Assembly: GCA_012798135.1 (NCBI GenBank)
Contig: JAAZNU010000234.1
Span: 1 to 17,472 of the forward strand
DNA length: 17,472 bases
Source of the DNA: Veillonellaceae bacterium
Lineage (GTDB): Bacteria; Bacillota_C; Negativicutes; UBA1444
Reading direction: 5' to 3'
Positions within the stretch are counted from its first letter, which is position 1. Every line of letters begins with the position of its first letter. This document shows positions 8,544 to 15,452 of the stretch, one piece after another. Made by a program: the position numbers and the translations under genes. A model generated the notes under the pieces. That model did not search any database. It had not been told where the DNA came from and saw nothing but the letters and a program-made list of their open reading frames with translations.

Positions 8544-8892
8544 GCCGAATTTGATTTCAGAACTTTTGTTTCGGCACCCGCACTGTCGCCGGGCAAGAGA
8601 TGCGGGTTCTCGGCAGGGATGGATAATGTTTGGGCTCTCACTCTCGAAGCTCATGGGGCGAATGGGGGCAGTGGGCCGATGGATAGGGCTCTGGAGGTCC
8701 ACTTTACAAACAGATACAGGACACATGTGGTGCCTGAATTGACACACAGGAAATCGGTACCAGAGCCCGTGGTTGAGTCTGGTGGTGCTCAACACGTGAT
8801 GCGAAGGGACGGCTTCTGTGCCGCGGCAGCTGCAGACTGACCAACAAGACCGTCTCTGTCGGCACCGTGGCACGAATACTGCTAAGCCGCAA
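8544..8892. other. Gene-free interval before the beta-helix gene
   Basis: About 350 bp between repeat copy 2 and the beta-helix start. Short open frames exist on both strands but none resembles a known family. A TTGACA at 8739-8744 has no acceptable -10 partner at 16-18 bp. The GTG at 8818 is in frame with the beta-helix gene but would add 25 polar residues before the signal peptide. I see no hairpin strong enough to call a terminator. Confidence 0.5.
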
Positions 8893-10656
8893 ATGAATAC
8901 AATGCAAAATGTCAGAATGAGTTTGTGCCTCGCCGGTGCAGCCGTGTTTGTGTCGCTTGCCATTGACAGTGGAAGCGCGGCAGAGTTTTATGTTGACCCT
9001 GTTTTGGGTAATGACACTAATTCTGGCAGCATTAGTGCGCCTTGGAAGAGCATCAACAGAGCCGTCAAGGGGCTGGCATGGCCGTGGGAATACAGGCAAC
9101 CGGGCGACACAGTCTATCTCCGCGGGGGCGAATATCGGGGCACGAAGAACTACTTGGATTTGACCCTTGGCAATTCTGGCACATCCAATGCCCCAATAAC
9201 TTTGGCAGCATACCCCGGAGAGACTCCGATAATCTGCGACAGTGTGACGCAGGCGGCAGTGGACCTGCGGTACAAAGGGTGGTGGGTTTTCGACGGTCTA
9301 ACTTTTAGCAATAATTATCGGCATTGCTGGCTTGTTGAGATTACTAACTGCACGTTTCGGAACTGCACGTTCGAGCGGTGCAACACGAATTCTTCCTGGC
9401 AGTACTCGGGGGTGTGCTTGGCAAATGATGGGAAAGGCGATGGCGGATGCATGTACAATGTTTTCTCGAACAACGTGTTCCGCGGGTGGGGCTGGATTAC
9501 GCCAGATTGTAATGACCGTGGGGTCAGCCTTTCTATAAGCGGATACTCAACGGCTAACTATCCTCACTATTACAACTTGGTGGTGTCGAACACGTTCATT
9601 GGCGGGGCGCACGATCACCTCCAACTCGAGTCTGGTTACAACGTGATTCGCGGTAACCTTTTTGTAAATGCACCATGGATACCGACTAATGATGCATGCA
9701 ACAAGCTTGTGATCTACACTGTTCCGCGAACCTATGAACCGAACCCTTACGGTGCTTACGGCAACCGCCATACCAAACCAGGCGACGGCGATGCGGGAGA
9801 AACGTGGGAATCGCAATTTGACATGCGGAATGTTTTCGAGGGCAATCGCTTCCTTTACACCGGGCCGCCACCGGACGACAATGGCGCATTTGGCATCGAA
9901 CTTGGCACTAGCTATTCGATTTACAGGCATAACGTTATTGCGTTCAGTTTGGCAGCGGGCATTTTTTTCAACACGAGCGGGTCGTACTCGCGCAGCACCA
10001 GCAACGCAGTCTATGGAAATGTTCTCTATGCTAATGGTTTGTCGCACTTATATGGTGGAAGGGCAATACAGGACGTAGCGGCTGGTATTGCAACCAGTAA
10101 TTACCAGACGGCCCCGCGCCGCACGAACAACTTTGTTGTCAACAACATTGTTTGGCACAACTATCCCACGAACTTGGATAAGTTAACTCAGTTGGCGCAG
10201 AAATGCCGCAGCAATTTCACTGATGATAGCGGTGATCCGCTCTTCATCAGCACTAATGGGATCGGTTACACATTTGATCCCAACAACCTACCTGATTTCC
10301 GACTGCGCAGGGGAAGTCCGTGCATTGATGCTGGCACCTGGCTCGCTTATACGGTGGGCGACGGCAGCGGCACAATTCTACGCGTGGACAATTCCTTGTA
10401 CTTCAGCGACGGGAACAGGGTGGTTGATGGCGACACTATCCAGTTGCAAGGGCAGACGGCCACGTCCGTGGTTGTTTCCAATGACTGGCGCAACAATGTA
10501 CTTTATCTTTCGTCTCCGCTTACATGGACAAATGGGCAGGGAGTGTCGTTGCGGTATTTCGGTAGCGCGCCAGACCAAGGAGCGTTTGAATACAATCCGA
10601 GAGGGGCACCTGACCCCGTGGCACCTCCGAAAGTGACGCCGCAGTCGCGGCAGTGA
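8893..10656 (+). CDS. Secreted right-handed parallel beta-helix protein
   Basis: Exported protein of 588 residues from the chosen ATG (alternatives at 8902 and 8917). The signal peptide is clear: NVRMSLCLAGAAVFVSLAIDSGSAA, with likely cleavage after Ala30, giving EFYVDPVLGNDTNSG, the DUF1565-like start of many beta-helix proteins. Next come APWKSINRAV and PGDTVYLRGGEYRG. The middle holds irregular coils rich in Asn and Gly: NCTFRNCTFERCN, NVFRGWGW, NTFIGGAHDHLQLESGYNVIRGNLF, NVFEGNRF, YRHNVIAFSLAAGIFF, NNFVVNNIVWHN. RRGSPCIDAGT (Cys477) ends the helix, followed by a small beta domain (VDNSLYFSDGNRVVDGDTIQL to GVSLRYFG) and the closing SAPDQGAFEY. No membrane anchor or sorting tail is seen. 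Such folds bind, cleave or epimerise polysaccharides, so processing of the cluster's own polymer is plausible, but no catalytic residues could be assigned. Confidence 0.88.
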   Translation: MNTMQNVRMSLCLAGAAVFVSLAIDSGSAAEFYVDPVLGNDTNSGSISAPWKSINRAVKGLAWPWEYRQPGDTVYLRGGEYRGTKNYLDLTLGNSGTSNAPITLAAYPGETPIICDSVTQAAVDLRYKGWWVFDGLTFSNNYRHCWLVEITNCTFRNCTFERCNTNSSWQYSGVCLANDGKGDGGCMYNVFSNNVFRGWGWITPDCNDRGVSLSISGYSTANYPHYYNLVVSNTFIGGAHDHLQLESGYNVIRGNLFVNAPWIPTNDACNKLVIYTVPRTYEPNPYGAYGNRHTKPGDGDAGETWESQFDMRNVFEGNRFLYTGPPPDDNGAFGIELGTSYSIYRHNVIAFSLAAGIFFNTSGSYSRSTSNAVYGNVLYANGLSHLYGGRAIQDVAAGIATSNYQTAPRRTNNFVVNNIVWHNYPTNLDKLTQLAQKCRSNFTDDSGDPLFISTNGIGYTFDPNNLPDFRLRRGSPCIDAGTWLAYTVGDGSGTILRVDNSLYFSDGNRVVDGDTIQLQGQTATSVVVSNDWRNNVLYLSSPLTWTNGQGVSLRYFGSAPDQGAFEYNPRGAPDPVAPPKVTPQSRQ

Positions 10657-10884
10657 GCCGCCTCACGCTCAGAGGTTGGATGTGAGCGGTAGCGGTATAG
10701 GGAGTTCAGGAAGCAGGGAGCTCAGCCAGGTCGCGAAGCGGCAGTGCCTCTACGCGGACAGGAGGGGATTGAGAACACTTGGCTGTGACGTTTTGGCCTG
10801 GGTTTACCTGGATTTAGTACCTCTCACAATACCCCTGTGCCAACCACCCATGACGTTTTATCTGGCGCGACCCAAGGTTGGATT

Positions 10885-11916
10885 GTGAAACCGAGCGAGC
10901 CGGTTCTTGTAACCGGTGCGGCGGGCTTTGTTGGGTCGCGCGTTGTGGACTGCCTCTTGGGGCTTGGGTTCGAGAGCGTTCGCTGCTTTGTTCGGCCTTG
11001 CAGTGATCGTGCTCTGTTGTCCTCGGTTTTAGAGAAGCGTGGGAGTTCAAGGTGCCAACTAATCGAGGGTAGTTTGTTATCCCGTGCGGATTGCGAGCGG
11101 GCCGCCGATGGTGCTTCCATCATATACCACTTGGTGGCTGGGCGGGGCAAATCTTTTCCTGCTTGTTTTCAAGGTTCGGTGGTAACAACGCGGAACCTGC
11201 TGGAGGCTGTGGTTGGACACGGTTGTGCGAAGCGCTTTGTCAACGTGAGTTCTTTCGCTGTCTATTCGAATTACAGTTTGAAACGTGGTGCGGTTTGGGA
11301 TGAATCGTGTCCGTTGGAAGATCATCCTGAGGAGCGGCACGATGCATACATGTATGGCAAGCTGAAACAGGACGAACTGGTTCTTGCCTGCCACAAGCGT
11401 TGGGGCCTTCCATTTGTGATTGTTCGGCCAGGCATCGTTTTCGGCCCGGGCAAGAGGATGATCCCAGGGTTCGTAGGGATAGACACCTTCGGTTTTTTCA
11501 TTCACTTGGGAGGTCGCTATCCGCTGCCATTAACGTACGTGGACAACTGCGCAGAGGCGATCGTCCTGGCTGGTTTGGTGCGGGGAGTGGAGGAAGAGGT
11601 TTTCAATGTCGTGGATGACGATCTACCTACGAGCCGGGATTTTCTTCGCCAATACAAACGGAACGTGCGGCGGTTCCGTTCGCTGTACCTTCCATACAGT
11701 TTGGCTTACGCACTGTGCTACCTCTGGGAGCGGTATGCTGATTGGTCCACCGGACAGCTTCCGCCTGTGTTCAACCGACGGATGTGCGCGTTCGCTTGGA
11801 AGGGACACCGCTATTCGAACCTTAAGTTGAAGGAACGGCTTGGGTGGCGGTGTCGTGTGCCGATGAGCGAGGCGCTTTCCAGGTACTTCACGTTTCAAAA
11901 AGATGCAAGGTCGTGA
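10885..11916 (+). CDS. NAD-dependent epimerase/dehydratase (extended SDR)
   Basis: Extended short-chain dehydrogenase, probably acting on a nucleotide sugar. With the GTG at 10885 the protein has 343 residues and begins MKPSEPVLVTGAAGFVGSRVVD, placing the Rossmann motif G-A-A-G-F-V-G at 11-17. The active-site serine lies in NVSSFAVYS (122-123) and the catalytic pair is Y155/K159 (YMYGK). PFVIVRPGIVFGPG and LTYVDNCAEAIVLAG follow, as in UDP-sugar epimerases and 3-beta-HSD-like relatives. The GTG at 10837 would add 16 residues; I prefer 10885 because AAGG lies about 9 bp upstream and it puts the strand at the usual distance. The 228 bp before it hold no recognisable gene. Its end overlaps the next gene by 14 bp, so the two are co-translated and probably act in one pathway. 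Substrate unknown. Confidence 0.9.
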   Translation: MKPSEPVLVTGAAGFVGSRVVDCLLGLGFESVRCFVRPCSDRALLSSVLEKRGSSRCQLIEGSLLSRADCERAADGASIIYHLVAGRGKSFPACFQGSVVTTRNLLEAVVGHGCAKRFVNVSSFAVYSNYSLKRGAVWDESCPLEDHPEERHDAYMYGKLKQDELVLACHKRWGLPFVIVRPGIVFGPGKRMIPGFVGIDTFGFFIHLGGRYPLPLTYVDNCAEAIVLAGLVRGVEEEVFNVVDDDLPTSRDFLRQYKRNVRRFRSLYLPYSLAYALCYLWERYADWSTGQLPPVFNRRMCAFAWKGHRYSNLKLKERLGWRCRVPMSEALSRYFTFQKDARS

Positions 11917-13102
11917 CCAACTGCATGTAGCTCTGATCGGGTGTGGGTTCATTGCTGACCAGCACGTGGAACAATTACGACACGTGCCGGGGGTCAGGGT
12001 GGTTGCTGTCTGTGATCGGGAAGAACTGATGGCCCTGCAACTGGCTGACCGGTTTCGGATCAAGGGAGTGTTTACAGATGCGGCTCGAATGTTGGAGGAG
12101 ATTCGCCCTGACGCGGTGCACATCACCACCCCAGTGCAGAGCCATTTTGCACTGGCCATGATGTGTTTGGAGGCTGGCTGCCATGTTTACTTGGAGAAAC
12201 CTTTCACCGAAACGACATCGCAGGCTGAGTTGGTGATGCGGCTGGCTCAGGAGAAGAAACTGCGGGTTACGGTTGGGCACAATTTGCAGTTTAGCCCTGA
12301 AGCTTTGCGCATTAGAGAGCTTGTCCGCGCGGGGTTTCTCGGTGGGCCTCCGATTCATCTAGAGAGTATCCAGTGTTTCTCACACGACGAGCCCGTTTAT
12401 GGGAAGGCGGTGCTTGCAGACCCAAACCACTGGGTTCGCCGTCTGCCCGGGTCGCTCGCGCATAACCTCATCAGCCATGGAATTGCAAAACTGGCGGAGT
12501 TTTTGTCGGGTGATTGCCCACAGGTGAGCGCCGTTTGCTTCACCAGTGATTTTCTGAAAGAACGGGGCCAGACTGATCTGATCGACGAAATCCGCGCAAC
12601 GATCCGAGACGAGCAGGGTACGACCGCGTTTTTTCTGTTTACGACGCAATTCGGCGTTGGCTCAAACGAGCTGCGGCTGTACGGACGAAGTGGCAACTTG
12701 TTCTTGAACAACACATACCGCACTGTTGTGCGCGAGCACCCGTCACGCCTCAAGAGCTACTTGCGCTATTTCTTTGCGCCTTGGGCCCACGCGCGTGAGC
12801 ACATCCATAACTCCTTTGCGAACATCCGGCAGTTCATGCGGTGCCAGTTTCACATGGATTATGGCATGCGGAGATTGATGGAGTTTTTCTACCGAGCAAT
12901 CCGGGAGAATGGGCCTGACCCGATCCCCGTGGCGGAGATTCTGAGGACCGCGCGGATCATGGATGCGATCTTTTCAAAATTCCCACGGCGGGTCACCAGC
13001 GGCAATACGGTGTCAGGTGCAATACAACAAGGGGCTGAGAACCGAGGCGATAGTGCTGAGGGCGGTGACTGGAGCCCAAGGACCATGGACCAAAGACCGT
13101 GA
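11903..13102 (+). CDS. Gfo/Idh/MocA-family oxidoreductase
   Basis: NAD(P)-dependent sugar oxidoreductase of 399 residues. The nucleotide-binding motif is VALIGCGFIADQHVEQL with GCGxxA at 13-18, then VAVCDRE. The family's EKP motif is intact at 98-100 (VYLEKPFTETTSQAE) and is followed by VTVGHNLQFSPEALRIRELV. The usual catalytic DxGxHxxD region is altered to GSLAHNLISHGIAKL, so activity is likely but the exact residues differ from the classic pattern. It overlaps the epimerase gene by 14 bp, suggesting a coupled nucleotide-sugar route. The last 35 or so residues (from GNTVSGAIQQ) are polar, and the final codons (SPRTMDQRP) come from a GACCA-type intergenic repeat that has become coding. In Wlb/Per-like pathways such enzymes oxidise C-3 of UDP-sugars, but that role is only a possibility here. 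Confidence 0.92.
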   Translation: MQGRDQLHVALIGCGFIADQHVEQLRHVPGVRVVAVCDREELMALQLADRFRIKGVFTDAARMLEEIRPDAVHITTPVQSHFALAMMCLEAGCHVYLEKPFTETTSQAELVMRLAQEKKLRVTVGHNLQFSPEALRIRELVRAGFLGGPPIHLESIQCFSHDEPVYGKAVLADPNHWVRRLPGSLAHNLISHGIAKLAEFLSGDCPQVSAVCFTSDFLKERGQTDLIDEIRATIRDEQGTTAFFLFTTQFGVGSNELRLYGRSGNLFLNNTYRTVVREHPSRLKSYLRYFFAPWAHAREHIHNSFANIRQFMRCQFHMDYGMRRLMEFFYRAIRENGPDPIPVAEILRTARIMDAIFSKFPRRVTSGNTVSGAIQQGAENRGDSAEGGDWSPRTMDQRP

Positions 13103-13452
13103 AGTTCTAGAGTGGAGCGGGAATGAGCCGTTTAGGAACAGCGGACAGATCGGCCCGATTGCCAGTTTGGCGCTGGTTTCCAAGGTTTGGGAAACACGCC
13201 GGATTAAAGGTGCGAATGTATCTGAGTGCGTTGTCCGGTGAGATTTCCGCGTTCGCGGGTTGGAGCTCTGTTGAGATGGTTCGCGACCAGCGGCAAGTTT
13301 CCGGCTTTGCCACTGTGCTCCATGGCGCGGCCGTTTTTTGTGCGGTCGCATAGGCGGCCTGCAGTAAAGCAAACGAAGCATTTTGTTCCTTGGCTCCGGC
13401 TTTTAGTTACCAAGTGTTTGACACCCTCTGTGTCAGCCGTCTGTAGTCCCGG
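13103..13452. other. Gene-free interval before the third GT4
   Basis: About 350 bp with no convincing coding sequence. Several short overlapping frames on both strands (for example 13123-13353 +) show no family resemblance. The left edge continues the GACCATGGACCAAAGACC repeat that ends the Gfo/Idh gene. No promoter or terminator is clear. It may be remnant sequence from a deleted gene, but nothing recognisable remains. Confidence 0.5.
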
Positions 13453-14577
13453 ATGCAACGCATCATTATCAGTGACATTCCGACGCCATGGCGGGAACCG
13501 GTCTTTGAGCGGGTGTACCAGAGGCTTAACGGTGCTGTGGAAGTGGTCTATTTTAAGGGCAACGAGAAGCGCCGACTTTGGACGTTCAAGATGGGAGGTT
13601 ACCCAAAGACGATTTTGAAGGCCTTCACGGTCGTGACTAATGGAACCGAACGGTTCTTGAACCCCGGTATCATTCCTTTTCTTCTGCGGCATCGGCCGCA
13701 GGTTGCTTTGATGTCCTCGTGCATCAAGGACCCCAGCGGTTGGCTGGGCATGTTGTTGTGTCGTCTTATGAGGACCAGAATAGGTTTATTGGAAGATAGC
13801 TGGCTGGGACGGGAGCGAAACATTGGACGTCTTCAGCGATTAGCCCGACGTGTGGCTTACAATTTCTTTTGCGATGCGTCTGTCGGAAGCAGCCTTCAAA
13901 GTCTTGCCTTGCATAGATTCTATAACCCCCGTATCAAGGATGAGCAGTGCTTTTTGAGCCACTTGGTGGCGGACAATGACTACTTTGAGGCTCGCCTTTA
14001 TGAGAAGAAAATCGAGCGCCGGTTCGATGTCATGTTTTCGGGCCGTATCGTGGACGTCAAGAACCCGATCTTTTTTGCCGAAGTCTGTGCTGCTATCAAA
14101 GCTCGCATTGGCCGCTGTAACGCGCTTATAATTGGAGAAGGGGAAGAAAGGCTCAAAGCGCGAATGCGGGAGGTGTTTCACAGGAACGGCGTTTCTTACG
14201 AGTTCGCTGGGTTCATCCGCCATGCTGAGCTGCCGGACTACTATGCTCAAGCGCGGCTTCTCCTTTTGCCAACCTCAGGCGATTGCTGGGGTGTTGTTAT
14301 CAATGAGGCGATGGTGTCCGGCAGTCCTGTAATCACTACCGAATGGACTGCCGCTGCGGGGGAGCTGGTCCTGCATGGAGAGAACGGCTTTGTGCTGCCG
14401 CTCGACGTGAATCTATGGACATCAGCTGCCTGCGACCTGCTGGCCAATAAGGATCGTTGGGAAACCTTCTCGATCCGCGCCCGCCAGAAAGTCCGCGAGT
14501 TCAATTATGACAACGCAGCCGCGGGCATTTTGGCTGCCTTTTCTTACTTGGAGAGGCAATTGGACCACGTGCATTAG
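13453..14577 (+). CDS. Family 4 glycosyltransferase
   Basis: GT-B glycosyltransferase of 374 residues. It starts RIIISDIPTPWREPVFERVYQRL, a typical first strand and loop of GT4 enzymes. The middle includes HRPQVALMSSC and a Trp/Gly-containing loop LLEDSWLGRERN. The C-terminal domain has FDVMFSGRIVDVKNPIFFAEVCAAI, NALIIGEGEERLKARM, YEFAGFIRHAELPDYYAQARLLLLPTSGD and then the catalytic motif as D277-x7-E285 (DCWGVVINE), a known variant of E-x7-E. EAMVSGSPVITTEWTAAAGELV closes the donor site. No clear ribosome binding site precedes the ATG. The stop codon directly abuts copy 3 of the repeated element. Sugar and linkage unknown. Confidence 0.92.
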   Translation: MQRIIISDIPTPWREPVFERVYQRLNGAVEVVYFKGNEKRRLWTFKMGGYPKTILKAFTVVTNGTERFLNPGIIPFLLRHRPQVALMSSCIKDPSGWLGMLLCRLMRTRIGLLEDSWLGRERNIGRLQRLARRVAYNFFCDASVGSSLQSLALHRFYNPRIKDEQCFLSHLVADNDYFEARLYEKKIERRFDVMFSGRIVDVKNPIFFAEVCAAIKARIGRCNALIIGEGEERLKARMREVFHRNGVSYEFAGFIRHAELPDYYAQARLLLLPTSGDCWGVVINEAMVSGSPVITTEWTAAAGELVLHGENGFVLPLDVNLWTSAACDLLANKDRWETFSIRARQKVREFNYDNAAAGILAAFSYLERQLDHVH

Positions 14578-15020
14578 GGTTCCTCGGCATTTTCAGTGGG
14601 AAAATGGAGGGGGATGTTGTGGAATAGGGGCGAGTTACGGTTAGACCAGAAGAGACCTTTGAGCGGTTGTTGGGATTGGGTGAGAGCTGGCGGGTGATCC
14701 GGGCTGAGTTTGAGCAGGAGACTGAGACGTTTGTGATATGCGTTGAGGAGACCGAGGAACTGTGGGAGCGGGGAAGCGCCAATTGCTGGCGTGCCATTTG
14801 AATGGGCGCTTGGGATGTCTCAAGCAAGCGCTACGGTGCGCGCTGTGTGCAAACGGGACTGTTGTGTTGGGGCAGCGGACGGACTTCAGAGCTGGAAGAC
14901 ACGAAACCGGGGATTGGATGAGGCACGAACGATCCAGCAAGAGCGTGGGAATTGATGCTATTTCGGTTTGACTCCGCGGCGACTTCGGACCTGCAATTTC
15001 ACTGGAATTGCGTAAGAAGC
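14578..15020 (+). mobile_element. MITE-like ISL3-derived repeat, copy 3
   Basis: Begins at the base after the stop codon of the preceding glycosyltransferase with GGTTCCTCGGCATTTTCAG, close to the GGCTCTTC-type ends of ISL3 elements. The right end, read in reverse, is GCTTCTTACGCAATTCCAG, an imperfect inverted repeat of the left. The coding stub reads TVRPEETFERLLGLGESWRV, then IRAEFEQETETFVICVEETEELW, then stops; its ATG has become ACG. No 8-bp target duplication is visible (flanks GTGCATTAG and TATCCTCAT). In most positions it agrees with copy 2 or copy 1, which supports a shared ancestor rather than recent duplication. Confidence 0.82.
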
Positions 15021-15073
15021 TATCCTCATTTTTCAATCCAAGGGGTGTGAACCGAGTCTATTACATTCCCTTT

Positions 15074-15096
15074 CGCGTATTCTGCGTATTTCGCGG
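15074..15096 (-). repeat. Solo arm of the CGCGTATTTCGTGTATTTCGCGG repeat
   Basis: A single 23-bp copy (CGCGTATTCTGCGTATTTCGCGG) of the arm that recurs in the 170-bp array beyond 16847. The surrounding TTTCGCG...GCGGTTGAAA agrees too. It is reversed relative to the first arm of each array unit and lies on the opposite side of the toroid-like gene. Confidence 0.7.
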
Positions 15097-15132
15097 TTGA
15101 AAACCTGAAGCTATACACTCCATCTGAAACTC

Positions 15133-15209
15133 CACGTTAGCACGGGCTTTCAGCCCGTATAGTCAGTGATCTGGTGTTCCCACCTGCGGGGGTTGGCCCG
15201 GGCTGATAA
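15133..15209 (-). repeat. Two-hairpin intergenic repeat, inverted copy
   Basis: Read on the - strand this stretch aligns with 16770-16848 on the + strand. Both contain TTTAT, CAGCC, GGCCAAC-type and AGGT blocks, then CCA-ATCA-TGAC and GGGCTGAAAGCCC, then TGCT. GGGCTTTCAGCCC (15144-15156) is a near-perfect hairpin. Repeats of this type, with a CAGCC...AGG hairpin followed by GGGCTGAAAGCCC, are familiar to me from Verrucomicrobiota and related genomes; their function is unknown. Confidence 0.7.
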
Positions 15210-15311
15210 AGATCAGGCTGTTGGCCCTCAAGTCACGCCATGACAACACCAAAAGTCTCGAGCTACGAAATGTCATGCGCGGTCGTCTGAAACTGTTTCC
15301 GCGAAAGGCCA

Positions 15312-15328
15312 GGCCCTGACATCAGGCC
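15312..15328. repeat. Short near-palindrome GGCCCTGACATCAGGCC
   Basis: GGCC-TGA pairs with TCA-GGCC around a CA centre with one bulged base. It is followed by CGCGTATCACGTCTCACGCTTCACGCTTCACG (15328-15360 region), a short CACGCTT-type direct repeat. There is no T-run after it, so a Rho-independent terminator is unlikely. Confidence 0.4.
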
Positions 15329-15369
15329 TCGCGTATCACGTCTCACGCTTCACGCTTCACGTTATCCCC

Positions 15370-15452
15370 GGTCTCTGGTCCTTTGTCTTCGGTCTTTTGT
15401 CTATGGTCTCTGGTCCCTGGTCTTAGGTCTATGGTCTTAGGTCTATGGTCCT
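15370..15452 (+). repeat. GGTCT(A/C)TGGTC low-complexity direct repeat
   Basis: About seven imperfect units of GGTCTNTGGTC, including GGTCTTAGGTCTATGGTC twice in a row. The final unit contains the first ATG of the downstream gene (15445). The complementary motif (GACCANGGACCA) occurs at 13076-13100 and weakly at 16683-16705, in both cases at the 3' end of a coding region. Confidence 0.7.

Noticed and set aside
8093..8641. Long - strand open frame of 182 codons (and similar ones at 6321-6593 and 14641-15036)
   Set aside because: They run antisense through the repeated 442-bp element; the + strand stub explains the conservation better and the - strand proteins have no recognisable domain.
8739..8744. 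TTGACA as a -35 promoter box before the beta-helix gene
   Set aside because: No TATAAT-like hexamer lies 16-18 bp downstream.
8818..8892. Upstream GTG start for the beta-helix gene
   Set aside because: It would place 25 polar residues before a well-formed signal peptide; the ATG at 8893 is preferred.
12963..13381. Small genes in the gap after the Gfo/Idh gene
   Set aside because: Candidate frames overlap one another on both strands, show no family features and have no convincing ribosome binding sites.
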